Positions 14,738 to 22,725 of a DNA stretch of 64,000 bases are shown here, one piece after another. The position numbers and the translations under genes are program-made. Below the pieces are notes generated by a model. It had not been told where the DNA came from and ran no database searches. It saw nothing but the letters and a program-made list of their open reading frames with translations. How positions within the stretch are numbered: the first letter of the stretch is position 1; each line of letters starts with the position of its first letter. This stretch comes from Firmicutes bacterium ASF500 (GTDB lineage Bacteria; Bacillota; Clostridia; Oscillospirales; Oscillospiraceae): positions 3,100,001 through 3,164,000 of the forward strand of contig CP097573.1 of assembly GCA_000492175.2 (NCBI GenBank), in the 5' to 3' direction.

Positions 14738-16628
14738 GATGAACCGTGAACGTTTGGAGGTCCGCCGGGTGAAGGCCAAGCGGGCTCTGTCCTATCAGAA
14801 GCGGCAGATTCTGCTGTGCGCCGGCACCGGCTGCATCGCCGGCGGCTCGCTGAAGCTGTACGACTACTTTAAGGAGGAGTGCGCCCGTCGGGGGCTGGAC
14901 GTCTACGTGGGCCTCACCCAGGAGAGCGAGACCGAGGATGTCACCGAACCCAAGGGGGACGGCGTTTACCTGAAGAAGAGCGGCTGTCACGGCTTCTGCG
15001 AGATGGGCCCCCTGGTCCAGATTGAGCCGGAGGGCATCCTCTATACCCATGTCCAGCTGGAGGACTGCGACGAGATCATCGAAAAGACCATCATGAAGGG
15101 CGAGGTGGTGGAGCGCCTGCTCTACGAACTGGACGGAGTGCGCTACCCCAAGCACAGCGACATCCCCTTCTACCACCGTCAGCACCGCATCGTGCTGGAG
15201 AACTGCGGCACCACCGACGCCGAGGATATCGACGAGTATCTGGCCAAGGACGGCTACGCGGCCTTCGAGAAGGCCCTCTTCGAGATGACCGACGAGGCCA
15301 TCTGCAAGGAGATCATGGACTCCGGCCTCCGTGGCCGGGGGGGCGGCGGCTTCCCCGCCGGACGGAAGTGGGACAGCGTGCGCAAGCAGCCCAAGGGCAA
15401 GAAGTACGTGGTGTGCAACGGCGACGAGGGCGACCCCGGCGCCTTTATGGACCGCTCTATTATGGAGGGCAACCCCCACTCCATCATTGAGGGGATGCTC
15501 ATCGCCGCCGTCGCCGCCGGAAGTGACGAGGGCTATATCTACGTCCGCGCCGAGTACCCCCTGGCGGTCAACCGGCTGAAAACCGCCATCGCCAAGGCGG
15601 AGGAGATGAACCTGCTGGGCGACCACATCCTGGGCACCGGCTTCTCCTTCCACCTCCACGTCAACCGTGGCGCGGGGGCCTTCGTCTGCGGCGAGGGCTC
15701 CGCCCTCACCGCCTCCATCGAGGGCAACCGGGGTATGCCCCGCGTGAAGCCGCCCCGTACGGTGGAGCACGGCCTGTGGGCTCAGCCCACCGTGCTGAAC
15801 AACGTGGAGACCTTCTCCGCCGTCCCCCTGATTATCCGCAAGGGAGCCCCCTGGTTCAAGTCCATCGGCACGGAGAAGTCCCCGGGCACCAAGGCTTTCG
15901 CCCTGACGGGCAACGTGGTAAACACCGGCCTTATCGAGGTCCCCATGGGGGCCACCCTGCGGGAGATCATCTTCGACATCGGCGGCGGTATCAAGGACGG
16001 CAAAAAGTTCAAGGCCGTTCAGATCGGCGGACCCTCCGGCGGCTGTCTCACCGAGGAGCACCTGGACATGCCCCTGGACTTCGACTCCCTGAAAAAGCTG
16101 GGGGCCATGATCGGCTCCGGCGGTCTGGTGGTCATGGACGAGGACACCTGCATGGTGGAGGTAGCCCGGTTCTTCATGAATTTCACCCAGAATGAGTCCT
16201 GCGGCAAGTGCGTCCCCTGCCGGGAGGGCACCCGCCGGATGCTGGAAATTCTCACCCGCATCGTCAACAACGAGGGCTCTCTGGAGGACCTGGACCTCCT
16301 GGAGGAGCTGTCCGCCACCATCAGCGAGACCGCCCTGTGCGGCCTGGGCCAGTCCGCCTGCAAGCCCGTCCAGAGCACCCTGAAATATTTCCGGGACGAG
16401 TATCTGGCCCATGTGGTGGACAAGCACTGTCCCCACTGCAACGGCCGCAAGAAGGTCCTGCAAATTGACCCGGTGCTGTGTAAGGGCTGCGGCAAGTGCA
16501 TGAAGCAGTGTCCCATGGAGGCCATCACCGGACAGATCCGGATGCCCCATGTCATCGACACAGAGAAGTGTATCAAGTGCGGCGCGTGCTGGGGCTGCTG
16601 TCCCTTCGGCGCGATTCGGGAGGAGTGA
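14730..16628 (+). CDS. hydB: NuoF/HydB-like NADH-binding hydrogenase subunit
   Basis: A 632-residue flavoprotein subunit. In order: an N-terminal thioredoxin-like [2Fe-2S] domain (about 25-120), the NuoF FMN/NADH domain (GLRGRGGGGFPAGRKW near 205; NGDEGDPGAFMDR), an SLBB region, the [4Fe-4S] motif CGKCVPCREGTRRM (about 490) and a C-terminal 2x[4Fe-4S] ferredoxin (CKGCGKCMKQCP; CIKCGACWGCCP). It oxidises or reduces NAD(H) and splits electrons between carriers. Next gene hydA starts 5 bases after the stop. Confidence 0.95.
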   Translation: MPEMNRERLEVRRVKAKRALSYQKRQILLCAGTGCIAGGSLKLYDYFKEECARRGLDVYVGLTQESETEDVTEPKGDGVYLKKSGCHGFCEMGPLVQIEPEGILYTHVQLEDCDEIIEKTIMKGEVVERLLYELDGVRYPKHSDIPFYHRQHRIVLENCGTTDAEDIDEYLAKDGYAAFEKALFEMTDEAICKEIMDSGLRGRGGGGFPAGRKWDSVRKQPKGKKYVVCNGDEGDPGAFMDRSIMEGNPHSIIEGMLIAAVAAGSDEGYIYVRAEYPLAVNRLKTAIAKAEEMNLLGDHILGTGFSFHLHVNRGAGAFVCGEGSALTASIEGNRGMPRVKPPRTVEHGLWAQPTVLNNVETFSAVPLIIRKGAPWFKSIGTEKSPGTKAFALTGNVVNTGLIEVPMGATLREIIFDIGGGIKDGKKFKAVQIGGPSGGCLTEEHLDMPLDFDSLKKLGAMIGSGGLVVMDEDTCMVEVARFFMNFTQNESCGKCVPCREGTRRMLEILTRIVNNEGSLEDLDLLEELSATISETALCGLGQSACKPVQSTLKYFRDEYLAHVVDKHCPHCNGRKKVLQIDPVLCKGCGKCMKQCPMEAITGQIRMPHVIDTEKCIKCGACWGCCPFGAIREE

Positions 16629-16633
16629 GCGGT

Positions 16634-18331
16634 ATGGCAAAGGGAATTATGTACATCGACGGACTGCGCGTCCCCTTCGACGGGGAGCCCAACGTCCTGT
16701 CCGTCATTCGGAAAGCGGGCATCGAGATGCCCACCTTCTGCTACTACTCCGACCTGTCGGTCTACGGCGCGTGCCGGATGTGCGTGGTGGAGGACGAGCG
16801 GGGGAAGATCGAGACCTCCTGCTCCATGCAGCCCCGGGACGGCCTGTCCATCCGCACCAACACCGCCCGCCTGCTCAAGCACCGGCGGATGATTCTGGAG
16901 CTGATGCTGGCCTCTCACAACTGCTCCTGCACCACCTGTCAGAAGAGCGGCGACTGCCATCTCCAGGACCTGGCGGTCCAGTTCGGCATCCACACCGTCC
17001 GCTTCGGGGACAACCGGGAGTGCGGAGCCTTTGACGACTCCAGCCCCGCCATCGTCCGGGACCCCACCAAGTGCATCCTCTGCGGCGACTGCGTCCGCGT
17101 GTGCAGCGAGAACATCGGCATGAACATCATCGACTTCGCCCACCGGGGCTATAACATGCAGGTGACCCCCGCCTTTGGCCGGAACCTGTCCGAGACCAAG
17201 TGCATCAGCTGCGGCCAGTGCTCCGCCGTCTGCCCCACCGGCGCCATCACCGTCTACAACCAGATCGGCCCCGCCTGGCGGGCCATCCACGACCCCCAAA
17301 AGCGGGTGGTGGTCCAGATCGCCCCCGCCGTCCGGGTGGCGGTTGGCGAGGCCTTCGGCCTGGCCCCCGGCCAGAACGCCCTGGACCTGCTGGTGTCCGC
17401 CCTGAAAATGATGGGGGTGGACGAGGTCTACGACACCACCTTCGGCGCGGACTTCACCACCATTGAGGAGGGCACCGAGTTCCTCCAGCGGCTGGAGAAG
17501 GGGGGCCCCTTCCCCATGTTCACCTCCTGCTGTCCCGCCTGGGTGAAGTATCTGGAGAACGAGAACCCCAAGTATTTGAAGCACATCTCCACCTGCAAGT
17601 CCCCCATGGAGATGTTCGCCTCCGTCCTCAAGGACAAATACCGCGCGCAGGACGCGGAGGACGGCCGGACCACCTATCACATCGCCATCATGCCCTGCAC
17701 CGCCAAAAAGATGGAGGCCGCCCGGCCCGAGTTCCTCCAGGCCGACGGCACCTCGGCGGTGGACCTGGTGCTGACCACCAAGGAGATTGTGAAGATGATC
17801 CAGGAGTCGGGCATTCAGCTGACCAAGCTGGAGTACGAGGCCCCCGACCTGCCCTTCGGCCTGGGCTCCGGCGCGGGCGCCATCTACGGCACCACCGGCG
17901 GCGTGGCCGAGGCGGTGGTCCGCTTCTGCCTGCCTGACAAGTCCAAAAACGTGCTGCGGGAGCTGAAATTCTCCCCCCTCCGGGGCGACCGCTCCATCCG
18001 GGTGGCCGTCATCAAGGTGGGGGACCGGGATGTTCACCTGGCCATCGTCCACGGCCTGGCCAACGCCCAGCGCCTACTCAAGGAGATCGAGTCGGGCAGC
18101 GCCTACTTCGACCTGGTGGAGGTCATGACCTGTCAGGGCGGCTGTGTAGGCGGCGCGGGCCAACCCCACGGCATGCGCCAGGACAAGGCCGACCGGGCCG
18201 AGGGCCTGTATAACATCGACCGCTCCGCGCCCTTCAAGCGGGCGGAGCGCAACCCGGTGGTCACCGCCCTGCTCCAGGATATGGACGGGGAACAGCGGCA
18301 CGACCTGCTCCATGTGAACTATGTAAAATGA
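16634..18331 (+). CDS. hydA: [FeFe]-hydrogenase catalytic subunit
   Basis: The H2-forming or H2-oxidising subunit, 565 residues. N-terminal plant-type [2Fe-2S] domain (Cys about 36-64), a His-Cys [4Fe-4S] site (HNCSCTTCQKSGDC), two [4Fe-4S] clusters (CILCGDCVRVC; CISCGQCSAVCP), then the H-cluster domain with the three signature motifs TSCCPAW (L1), MPCTAKKME (L2) and TCQGGCVGGAGQP (L3), and a small C-terminal domain. The ATG at 16634 follows AGGAG by 8 bases; the frame is open further upstream only by overlap with hydB. Maturases HydEFG are not in the window. Confidence 0.96.
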   Translation: MAKGIMYIDGLRVPFDGEPNVLSVIRKAGIEMPTFCYYSDLSVYGACRMCVVEDERGKIETSCSMQPRDGLSIRTNTARLLKHRRMILELMLASHNCSCTTCQKSGDCHLQDLAVQFGIHTVRFGDNRECGAFDDSSPAIVRDPTKCILCGDCVRVCSENIGMNIIDFAHRGYNMQVTPAFGRNLSETKCISCGQCSAVCPTGAITVYNQIGPAWRAIHDPQKRVVVQIAPAVRVAVGEAFGLAPGQNALDLLVSALKMMGVDEVYDTTFGADFTTIEEGTEFLQRLEKGGPFPMFTSCCPAWVKYLENENPKYLKHISTCKSPMEMFASVLKDKYRAQDAEDGRTTYHIAIMPCTAKKMEAARPEFLQADGTSAVDLVLTTKEIVKMIQESGIQLTKLEYEAPDLPFGLGSGAGAIYGTTGGVAEAVVRFCLPDKSKNVLRELKFSPLRGDRSIRVAVIKVGDRDVHLAIVHGLANAQRLLKEIESGSAYFDLVEVMTCQGGCVGGAGQPHGMRQDKADRAEGLYNIDRSAPFKRAERNPVVTALLQDMDGEQRHDLLHVNYVK

Positions 18332-18377
18332 ATACGCACTCAGCGCGGCAGAGACGCTGTGCCATAAGGTAAAAAGG

Positions 18378-18424
18378 CAGCGGAGCCAGGCAGGATCAAA
18401 GAAGCCCGGCTCCGCTGTTTTTTC
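18378..18424 (+). terminator. Terminator of the hydrogenase operon
   Basis: CAGCGGAGCC pairs with GGCTCCGCTG, followed by TTTTTT. Confidence 0.88.
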
Positions 18425-18453
18425 AGTGACTATGACTCGACAAAAAATTCTAC

Positions 18454-18482
18454 TTGCAAAATCAAATCAGGTGTGCTATAAT
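18454..18482 (+). promoter_or_regulatory. Promoter of tRNA-Gly
   Basis: TTGCAA, a 17-base spacer, TATAAT; the tRNA begins 17 bases downstream. Confidence 0.8.
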
Positions 18483-18498
18483 ACCAAAAGAAAATGAC

Positions 18499-18572
18499 GC
18501 AGGTGTAGTTCAATGGCAGAATGTCAGCTTCCCAAGCTGAACACGAGGGTTCGATTCCCTTCACCTGCTCCA
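18499..18572 (+). tRNA. tRNA-Gly, anticodon CCC
   Basis: A 74-base cloverleaf: acceptor GCAGGTG/CACCTGC, D-arm with AATGGC, anticodon stem TCAGC/GCTGA enclosing TTCCCAA (anticodon CCC), T-arm GAGGGTTCGATTCCCTT, discriminator T and encoded CCA. A serine-recombinase element lies immediately downstream. Confidence 0.95.
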
Positions 18573-18575
18573 CTT

Positions 18576-18596
18576 GAAAACCCGCCGAAAGCCTTG
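18576..18596. other. Possible attachment-site remnant (left)
   Basis: GAAAACCCGCCG followed by AAAGCCTTG, directly after the tRNA, resembles 24664-24685 (GAAAACCCGCCG then GAAGTCCTTG). Similarity continues loosely for ~20 bases in both places. These could be the two ends of an integrated element covering 18.6-24.7 kb, or two related terminator arms. Confidence 0.35.
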
Positions 18597-18635
18597 GGTT
18601 TCCCCTGATAGGGGTATCTTTTCTGGGGGGGAGTA

Positions 18636-18679
18636 CCCCGGCAGGAATTACGCTGAGATTTCCTGCCGGGGGCTTTTTT
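18636..18679 (+). terminator. Hairpin with T-run overlapping the recombinase 3' end
   Basis: CCCCGGCAGGAA pairs with TTCCTGCCGGGG and is followed on the plus strand by TTTTTT. It could end tRNA-Gly transcription; the recombinase stop lies inside it. Confidence 0.6.
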
Positions 18680-20306
18680 CCTCCTGCTGGGTTCCCCCGC
18701 TGATATAGCCAATGTCGGTGTAATGAATCTCCACGGTCTGCTCCGAATGTTTGGAATATTTCGTGCTTTTCTCATGCACCACGATTTTTTGGATGAACAA
18801 CCGCAGCAGCTCCGGAGTCAGCTCCGTAATGTCGGTGTACCGTTTGGCCTTGGCGATGAACCCATCGGTGCTGGAAACCGTGTCCCGAAGTTTCTGGATG
18901 GCCGCTTCTTTCACGGGAATTTCTGCCACTAGTCTCTCCTGTTCCTCTGTGTAGCTGCCGGACAGTGCCTGGAACTGCTCTACCGAAATATGGCCGAGAA
19001 CCCGATCCTCGTAAAGTCTCTTAAAGATGGCATCCAGCTCCGCGCCGCGCTTCCGCATGGCGGTCAGTTCCCGTTCCAGCCTGCGGAGCTCTCGCTGAAT
19101 CTCGGCGGACTGCCTGCCGCCGATGTACTCCGCAAACTTCCTGGTGTGCTCCCTGGCCATCGCCGTCACCCGCCGCAGATCCTCCAAAATTACCTCGTCC
19201 AGCACACACTCCCGAATGTAATGGGCAGTACAAACCTCTTTCCCCTTTTTCTTGTAGGTATAACAGACGAAATTGTTCCAGGTGGGCTTCATCGTATGCG
19301 CCCGGTGCAGCACCATGGTGGCCCCGCAGTCCGCGCACACCACCAGTCCAGAATATTTGTCCTGTTCCTTCATCTTGGTGGGGCGGCGCTTGTTCTGTCG
19401 AACACGCTGGACGATATTCCAAACCTCCTGTGTCACCAGTGCCGGGTGCGTCCCCTCAAAAACCAGGCATTCTTCCCGTGGATGTGTAATCCGGCGCTTA
19501 TCCTTATAGGATTTCGTGCTGTATCTCATATTGACGGTGTTGCCCAGGTAGACCTCATTCTCCAGCATGGCGGTAATGGTGCTCTCCGACCAGTCGCAGG
19601 GATATTCCAGATTCATTGTGGAATGTGATATTCCAAATTTCCGATAAGCGTAGACGGCGGGACAAGGAATCTGTTCATTTTTCAACTTCCGAGCGATTTG
19701 GCTCGGCCCGCTGCCGGCGGCGCACATGGCAAAAATCCGGCGCACGATTGCGGCAGACTCCTCATCCACCAACAGCCGGTTCCTGTCATCTTGGTTGCGG
19801 CAGTAACCATAGGGTGCTCTGGCCCCCAGCCGTTCCCCGCGTTCAGCCTTGGCTTTGAATACGGCTCGAACCTTGCGGCTTGAATCGCGGACAAACCATT
19901 CGTTGAATAAATTTTTGAACGGCATCAGCTCGTTGCTTTCGCTGCTGTCGGTATCCACGTTGTCATTGATGGCAATGTAACGGACGCCGAACATGGGGAA
20001 GCGTTCCTCAATATACAGCCCGGTATGGAGTTGGTTTCGGCCCAGTCTGGACAGGTCTTTCGTGATGATGATGCCGATCTCGCCGTTTTCCATGTCGGCT
20101 ATCATCTGCTGGAAGCCTGGGCGCTGAAAATTTGCGCCTGTGTGTCCGTCATCCACATAAAAACAGGGGTTTGGAAAATGGTGATCGGCTGCGTACCTTT
20201 GAAGGATCATTTTTTGATTCTGGATGCTGTTTGACTCGTTTTCCGTATTGTCGTCTTGGCTGAGACGGCAGTACAGAGCGGTTTTCTTCTGGTTTGACGT
20301 TATCAT
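18648..20306 (-). CDS. Large serine recombinase (TnpX/integrase type)
   Basis: A 552-residue site-specific recombinase. Domains: N-terminal resolvase catalytic domain (ALYCRLSQDD holds the nucleophilic Ser; ITKDLSRLGRN is the conserved Arg motif), the recombinase domain, a zinc-ribbon (CADCGATMV ... CTAHYIREC) and a long C-terminal coiled coil ending in a DUF4368-like segment. Such proteins integrate and excise clostridial transposons and mobilisable islands without host factors. The ATG follows GGAGGG. It sits next to tRNA-Gly and belongs with the mob-type genes upstream. It looks full length, so the island may still be excisable if its ends survive. Confidence 0.93.
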   Translation of the reverse strand: MITSNQKKTALYCRLSQDDNTENESNSIQNQKMILQRYAADHHFPNPCFYVDDGHTGANFQRPGFQQMIADMENGEIGIIITKDLSRLGRNQLHTGLYIEERFPMFGVRYIAINDNVDTDSSESNELMPFKNLFNEWFVRDSSRKVRAVFKAKAERGERLGARAPYGYCRNQDDRNRLLVDEESAAIVRRIFAMCAAGSGPSQIARKLKNEQIPCPAVYAYRKFGISHSTMNLEYPCDWSESTITAMLENEVYLGNTVNMRYSTKSYKDKRRITHPREECLVFEGTHPALVTQEVWNIVQRVRQNKRRPTKMKEQDKYSGLVVCADCGATMVLHRAHTMKPTWNNFVCYTYKKKGKEVCTAHYIRECVLDEVILEDLRRVTAMAREHTRKFAEYIGGRQSAEIQRELRRLERELTAMRKRGAELDAIFKRLYEDRVLGHISVEQFQALSGSYTEEQERLVAEIPVKEAAIQKLRDTVSSTDGFIAKAKRYTDITELTPELLRLFIQKIVVHEKSTKYSKHSEQTVEIHYTDIGYISGGTQQEEKSPRQEISA

Positions 20307-20405
20307 CTTGCCCTCCTTTATCAGTCAAACCGTTCAGAGCATTGCGAAATTATAATACTCCCAAACGGCCCGGATATCCAGTGCTTTTCCCAGACAGCGC
20401 CGGGA

Positions 20406-20543
20406 TTACGCGCACAGTTTTTGCTGCTGGATTTCCAAGTCGATCAGGGCTTTCAATTTTTCTTCCGGTGAACAGTGTCCGTTTATCGGGAACACGGACA
20501 CCACCCGGATAGTTCTACCGTGGGAAACCTGGATACGTTCCAT
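20406..20543 (-). CDS. TnpW-like small transposon protein (start codon possibly lost)
   Basis: Forty-five residues from the ATG at 20543 (MERIQVSHGRTIRVVSVFPI...). Size, composition and position just ahead of a serine recombinase resemble the TnpW-type proteins of clostridial transposons; function is unknown. The frame stays open 11 codons further up to an ATA at 20576, and a perfect AAAGGAGG lies nine bases before that ATA, exactly where an ATG would be expected. The simplest reading is an ATG-to-ATA change in the original start, with the internal ATG, which has a poor ribosome site, left as fallback. Confidence 0.55.
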   Translation of the reverse strand: MERIQVSHGRTIRVVSVFPINGHCSPEEKLKALIDLEIQQQKLCA

Positions 20544-20617
20544 CCTGATTTCTTGCTTGTCATTTGGCTTGTCTATGGTCGTGAACCTCCTTTCTTGACA
20601 GTTTCGCCAGTTTGTAA

Positions 20618-20704
20618 TTTTGAACCTGTAAGAACATACCCAATTATCATTTTGATTCTTACCAGTTCAAAATCGGGTTCGGTGAATTCACCAAACCCGA
20701 TTTT
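20618..20704. repeat. Two overlapping inverted repeats
   Basis: TTTTGAACCTGTAAGAA (20618-20634) pairs with 20656-20672. AAAATCGGGTTCGGTGAA (20669-20686) pairs with 20687-20704, one mismatch, around a GAATTC centre. The outer arm AAAATCGGGTT is the same as in the palindrome at 21605-21639. Confidence 0.7.
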
Positions 20705-20803
20705 GCCACACCGGCCTATGTTTGGCCTGAGGGGCTGGATGGGAAGGGATGCCTGCGGGGCTGAACGAGGGCCACACGGGGCCTCCTGTGGGCGAACGAA
20801 GGG

Positions 20804-21157
20804 CTATTTCTGATTGGAAAGCAGATAGACTTCCTCGCAGAGTTTATCCGTTAGAAAAAGTAGTTTTGAGGCGGCTTCGGCATCCATACCTCTGGCCCGT
20901 TGATGGCGGGTTATCTGCTTTACGTTGGAGTAGATCCTGTTGACGCTGGCATGCAGGGCATGGTTCAGTTTCGGTGAACGGCTCTTGAACTCACCGCCTT
21001 GAATCAGGCGGCAAAAATAAGTCGTGCTGTGCAGTCTGGTCATTCCCATGTACCGTTGAAGCCGCTGGTACTGCTCCTCCGTCATGCGGACAGATAGGTT
21101 TCTGCTGTAGTCCCGTGTGGAAACTCGGACTTTCTGCGTTTTCTGATTATGCCGCAT
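20804..21157 (-). CDS. MobC-like relaxosome accessory protein (first of pair)
   Basis: 117 residues with a ribbon-helix-helix-like start (NLSVRMTEEQYQRLQRYMGM) and a helical tail, the organisation of MobC/relaxosome proteins that bind near oriT and assist the relaxase. It overlaps the upstream MobC-like gene by 11 bases. Both proteins share the layout VRMS/T-x-x-Y-x-x-L then a helical tail, so they are probably divergent paralogues. No relaxase follows downstream, where one is normally found; only ~230 bases separate this stop from the TnpW-like gene. Confidence 0.65.
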   Translation of the reverse strand: MRHNQKTQKVRVSTRDYSRNLSVRMTEEQYQRLQRYMGMTRLHSTTYFCRLIQGGEFKSRSPKLNHALHASVNRIYSNVKQITRHQRARGMDAEAASKLLFLTDKLCEEVYLLSNQK

Positions 21158-21491
21158 GGAGATATCCCTTCTTCCTCAGTGCATAGAGCCGTTCGTACAC
21201 AGCACTCAAAAGACAAACAGCGTGGCGGAGTTGGTCCGCTGTGCCATAGCCGCTGTTGAAATCGCGGGCAATGGTGTTGATCTCACGTCCTGCATCGTCC
21301 ATGAAGCGTATAGCTTCCCAGGTTTCTTCCTCCCGGTGCAGGACAGGGCGATTGGTTTCCAACTGCGCCATTAGCCACGCATTGGCGGACAGCCCGGCAG
21401 CCACGCTATTTTTCTTCAATAGCTCGTAGTCCTTAGTGCTCATGCGGACGCAGGTGCGATGTGATTGTTTGTTCGTATTTTTCACTCCCAT
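21147..21491 (-). CDS. MobC-like relaxosome accessory protein (second of pair)
   Basis: 114 residues: RTCVRMSTKDYELLKKNSVA is a probable ribbon-helix-helix segment, followed by a helical region (REINTIARDFNSGYG, similar to the MobC 'INQIARxxN' motif). Likely DNA-binding partner of a relaxase. It is the first gene after the palindromes and the candidate oriT (21831-21885) and is transcribed away from them, a layout typical of mobilisation regions. Confidence 0.7.
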   Translation of the reverse strand: MGVKNTNKQSHRTCVRMSTKDYELLKKNSVAAGLSANAWLMAQLETNRPVLHREEETWEAIRFMDDAGREINTIARDFNSGYGTADQLRHAVCLLSAVYERLYALRKKGYLHAA

Positions 21492-21552
21492 CTCACTTTC
21501 AGCAATGTTGCCGGAAGCGGTATTTTGTTAAAAATGTATTTCCGATGGTGCG

Positions 21553-21783
21553 TAGTAAGGTTTGGCAATGTTGCCAAACCTTACTATGCCTGTTTATGAA
21601 ATGCAAAATCGGGTTAGGCAACATTGCCAACCCGATTTTCAGTATAGTGGACCTCCGGTAATCTTGCCGAAGATCCACAAAAATCGCTTTTGACAATATT
21701 GTCAGAAGCGATTTCGCAGAAACACCTTCTGACAACGTTGTCAAAAAGTTTGATCTGACTTTTCGGCAGCGTTGCCGAAAGGT
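21553..21783. repeat. Row of five palindromes with GGCAA/TTGCC- or TGACAA/TTGTCA-type cores
   Basis: 21553-21586 (16-bp arms, core GGCAATGTTGCC), 21605-21639 (core GGCAACATTGCC, one bulge), 21681-21714 (core TGACAATATTGTCA, one G-T pair), 21730-21743 (TGACAACGTTGTCA, perfect) and 21758-21783 (GGCAGCGTTGCC with G-T pairs). Centres are ~35-75 bases apart. Outer arms differ from one to the next while the cores are alike. No gene is seen in this stretch. Confidence 0.75.
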
Positions 21784-21830
21784 TACCGCCCGCATGCGGC
21801 ATTGGGGTCAGGGGATTTCCCCTGCAAGAA

Positions 21831-21885
21831 GCGTTTTGACATCAAAACGCGATGCTTGCGCCCTCACCGCCTTCGGCGATGAGGG
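21831..21885 (+). other. Candidate origin of transfer (oriT)
   Basis: An inverted repeat GCGTTTTGA/TCAAAACGC (21831-21850) is followed after GATGCT by TGCGCCCT (21857-21864). A short inverted repeat just before a TGCG|CCCT nick sequence is the known oriT design of RSF1010/pSK41-type (MOBQ) systems, so nicking is predicted between 21860 and 21861. A second hairpin (CCTCACCGCC/GGCGATGAGG) follows. It lies upstream of the two MobC-like genes. Confidence 0.6.
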
Positions 21886-21890
21886 CTGCA

Positions 21891-21914
21891 GCCCCGCCCA
21901 CCGGCGGGGCTTTT
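21891..21914 (+). terminator. GC-rich hairpin with TTTT
   Basis: GCCCCGCC pairs with GGCGGGGC, followed by TTTT on the plus strand, just beyond the stop of the minus-strand gene at 21916. Confidence 0.4.
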
Positions 21915-21915
21915 C

Positions 21916-22242
21916 TCAATCGGCAGGATGATTGAAATCGGCGGGCGAGGCCCGCACTTTCCCCGCCTGGGAGATCACGTCCTCCTTGCCGTTCTCATCC
22001 AGCCAGACACAGGAAGCGGCACAGTCCATAAACCAGTCGGAGCGCAGCAGAGACAGGATGAAGTCCCACATGATGGCGAAGTCATCGCCGTGGCCTTTGT
22101 CTTTGAAAGTCAGGACACCTTCATCGAAGATACAGGGAAAATCATGGGCGGCAAACAGGCTTTTCACCGTTTGACGCACAGTTTTCAGGGTATAACCCCG
22201 CCGCTCTACGGCGGCTCGGTCAAAAGAAAATTTTACTTTCAT
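21916..22242 (-). CDS. Hypothetical mobile-element protein (108 aa)
   Basis: Starts MKVKFSFDRAAVERRGYT with AAGGAGGGA seven bases upstream, which argues against a longer start at 22347. Contains HGDDFAIMWDFILSLLRSDWF and a CAASCVW segment. I recognise it only as a type of short protein often seen among clostridial conjugative-element genes; no function is assigned. It lies between the ParR-like gene and the oriT region, on the same strand. Confidence 0.65.
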   Translation of the reverse strand: MKVKFSFDRAAVERRGYTLKTVRQTVKSLFAAHDFPCIFDEGVLTFKDKGHGDDFAIMWDFILSLLRSDWFMDCAASCVWLDENGKEDVISQAGKVRASPADFNHPAD

Positions 22243-22407
22243 TCTGCGATCCCTCCTTGATATTTGGTAGGCCACATTATATAGGCCCACTCTGGTAATA
22301 TCCAGAGAAATCGACAGACAGTTTGATGTGGTTGCGGTGTGTATCAATATACGCGCTACCTTTTCAAAAAACAGGCCCGATGCGTATCAGTGTGCACATC
22401 GGACGGG

Positions 22408-22725
22408 CTACAACTGCCAGCTGTCATTCTGCAGCGCGGTCAGGAAATCAAGGACACTGGCATCCACAGCAGTGTCCGGCTCTTTGCCGCTCTCCGCCGC
22501 CTGGGGAACGGAGGAAACAGTTATGTGCTTCAGCTCGTCTTGGAGGATGGAGCGCAGCGTATCCTCCAGGTTCTTCCGCTTATGGTAACCGCACACTGCC
22601 TCGCAGACAGCGCTGGTCTTGTTCTTTTGCTGAGAGAGGATTTCCCATGTCTCTCGCTGTCTGGGGTTGTCCAGCGACAGGACGATGTGGAGCCGCCGTT
22701 TTCCACCCCTGCGCTCACTGCCCAT
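22408..22725 (-). CDS. ParR-like centromere-binding protein
   Basis: 105 residues: basic N-terminus (RRGGKRRLHIVLSLDNPRQR), then ETWEILSQQKNKTSAVCEAV, similar to the short ribbon-helix-helix/ParR-type proteins encoded beside partition genes on clostridial elements. It overlaps the end of the ParB-like gene by 11 bases, so the two are coupled. No ParM or ParA ATPase is visible. Assignment is by resemblance and context only. Confidence 0.5.
   Translation of the reverse strand: MGSERRGGKRRLHIVLSLDNPRQRETWEILSQQKNKTSAVCEAVCGYHKRKNLEDTLRSILQDELKHITVSSVPQAAESGKEPDTAVDASVLDFLTALQNDSWQL

Noticed and set aside
21553-21783. CRISPR-like array
   Set aside because: Units are individual palindromes with differing arms and no constant repeat with spacers; no cas genes.
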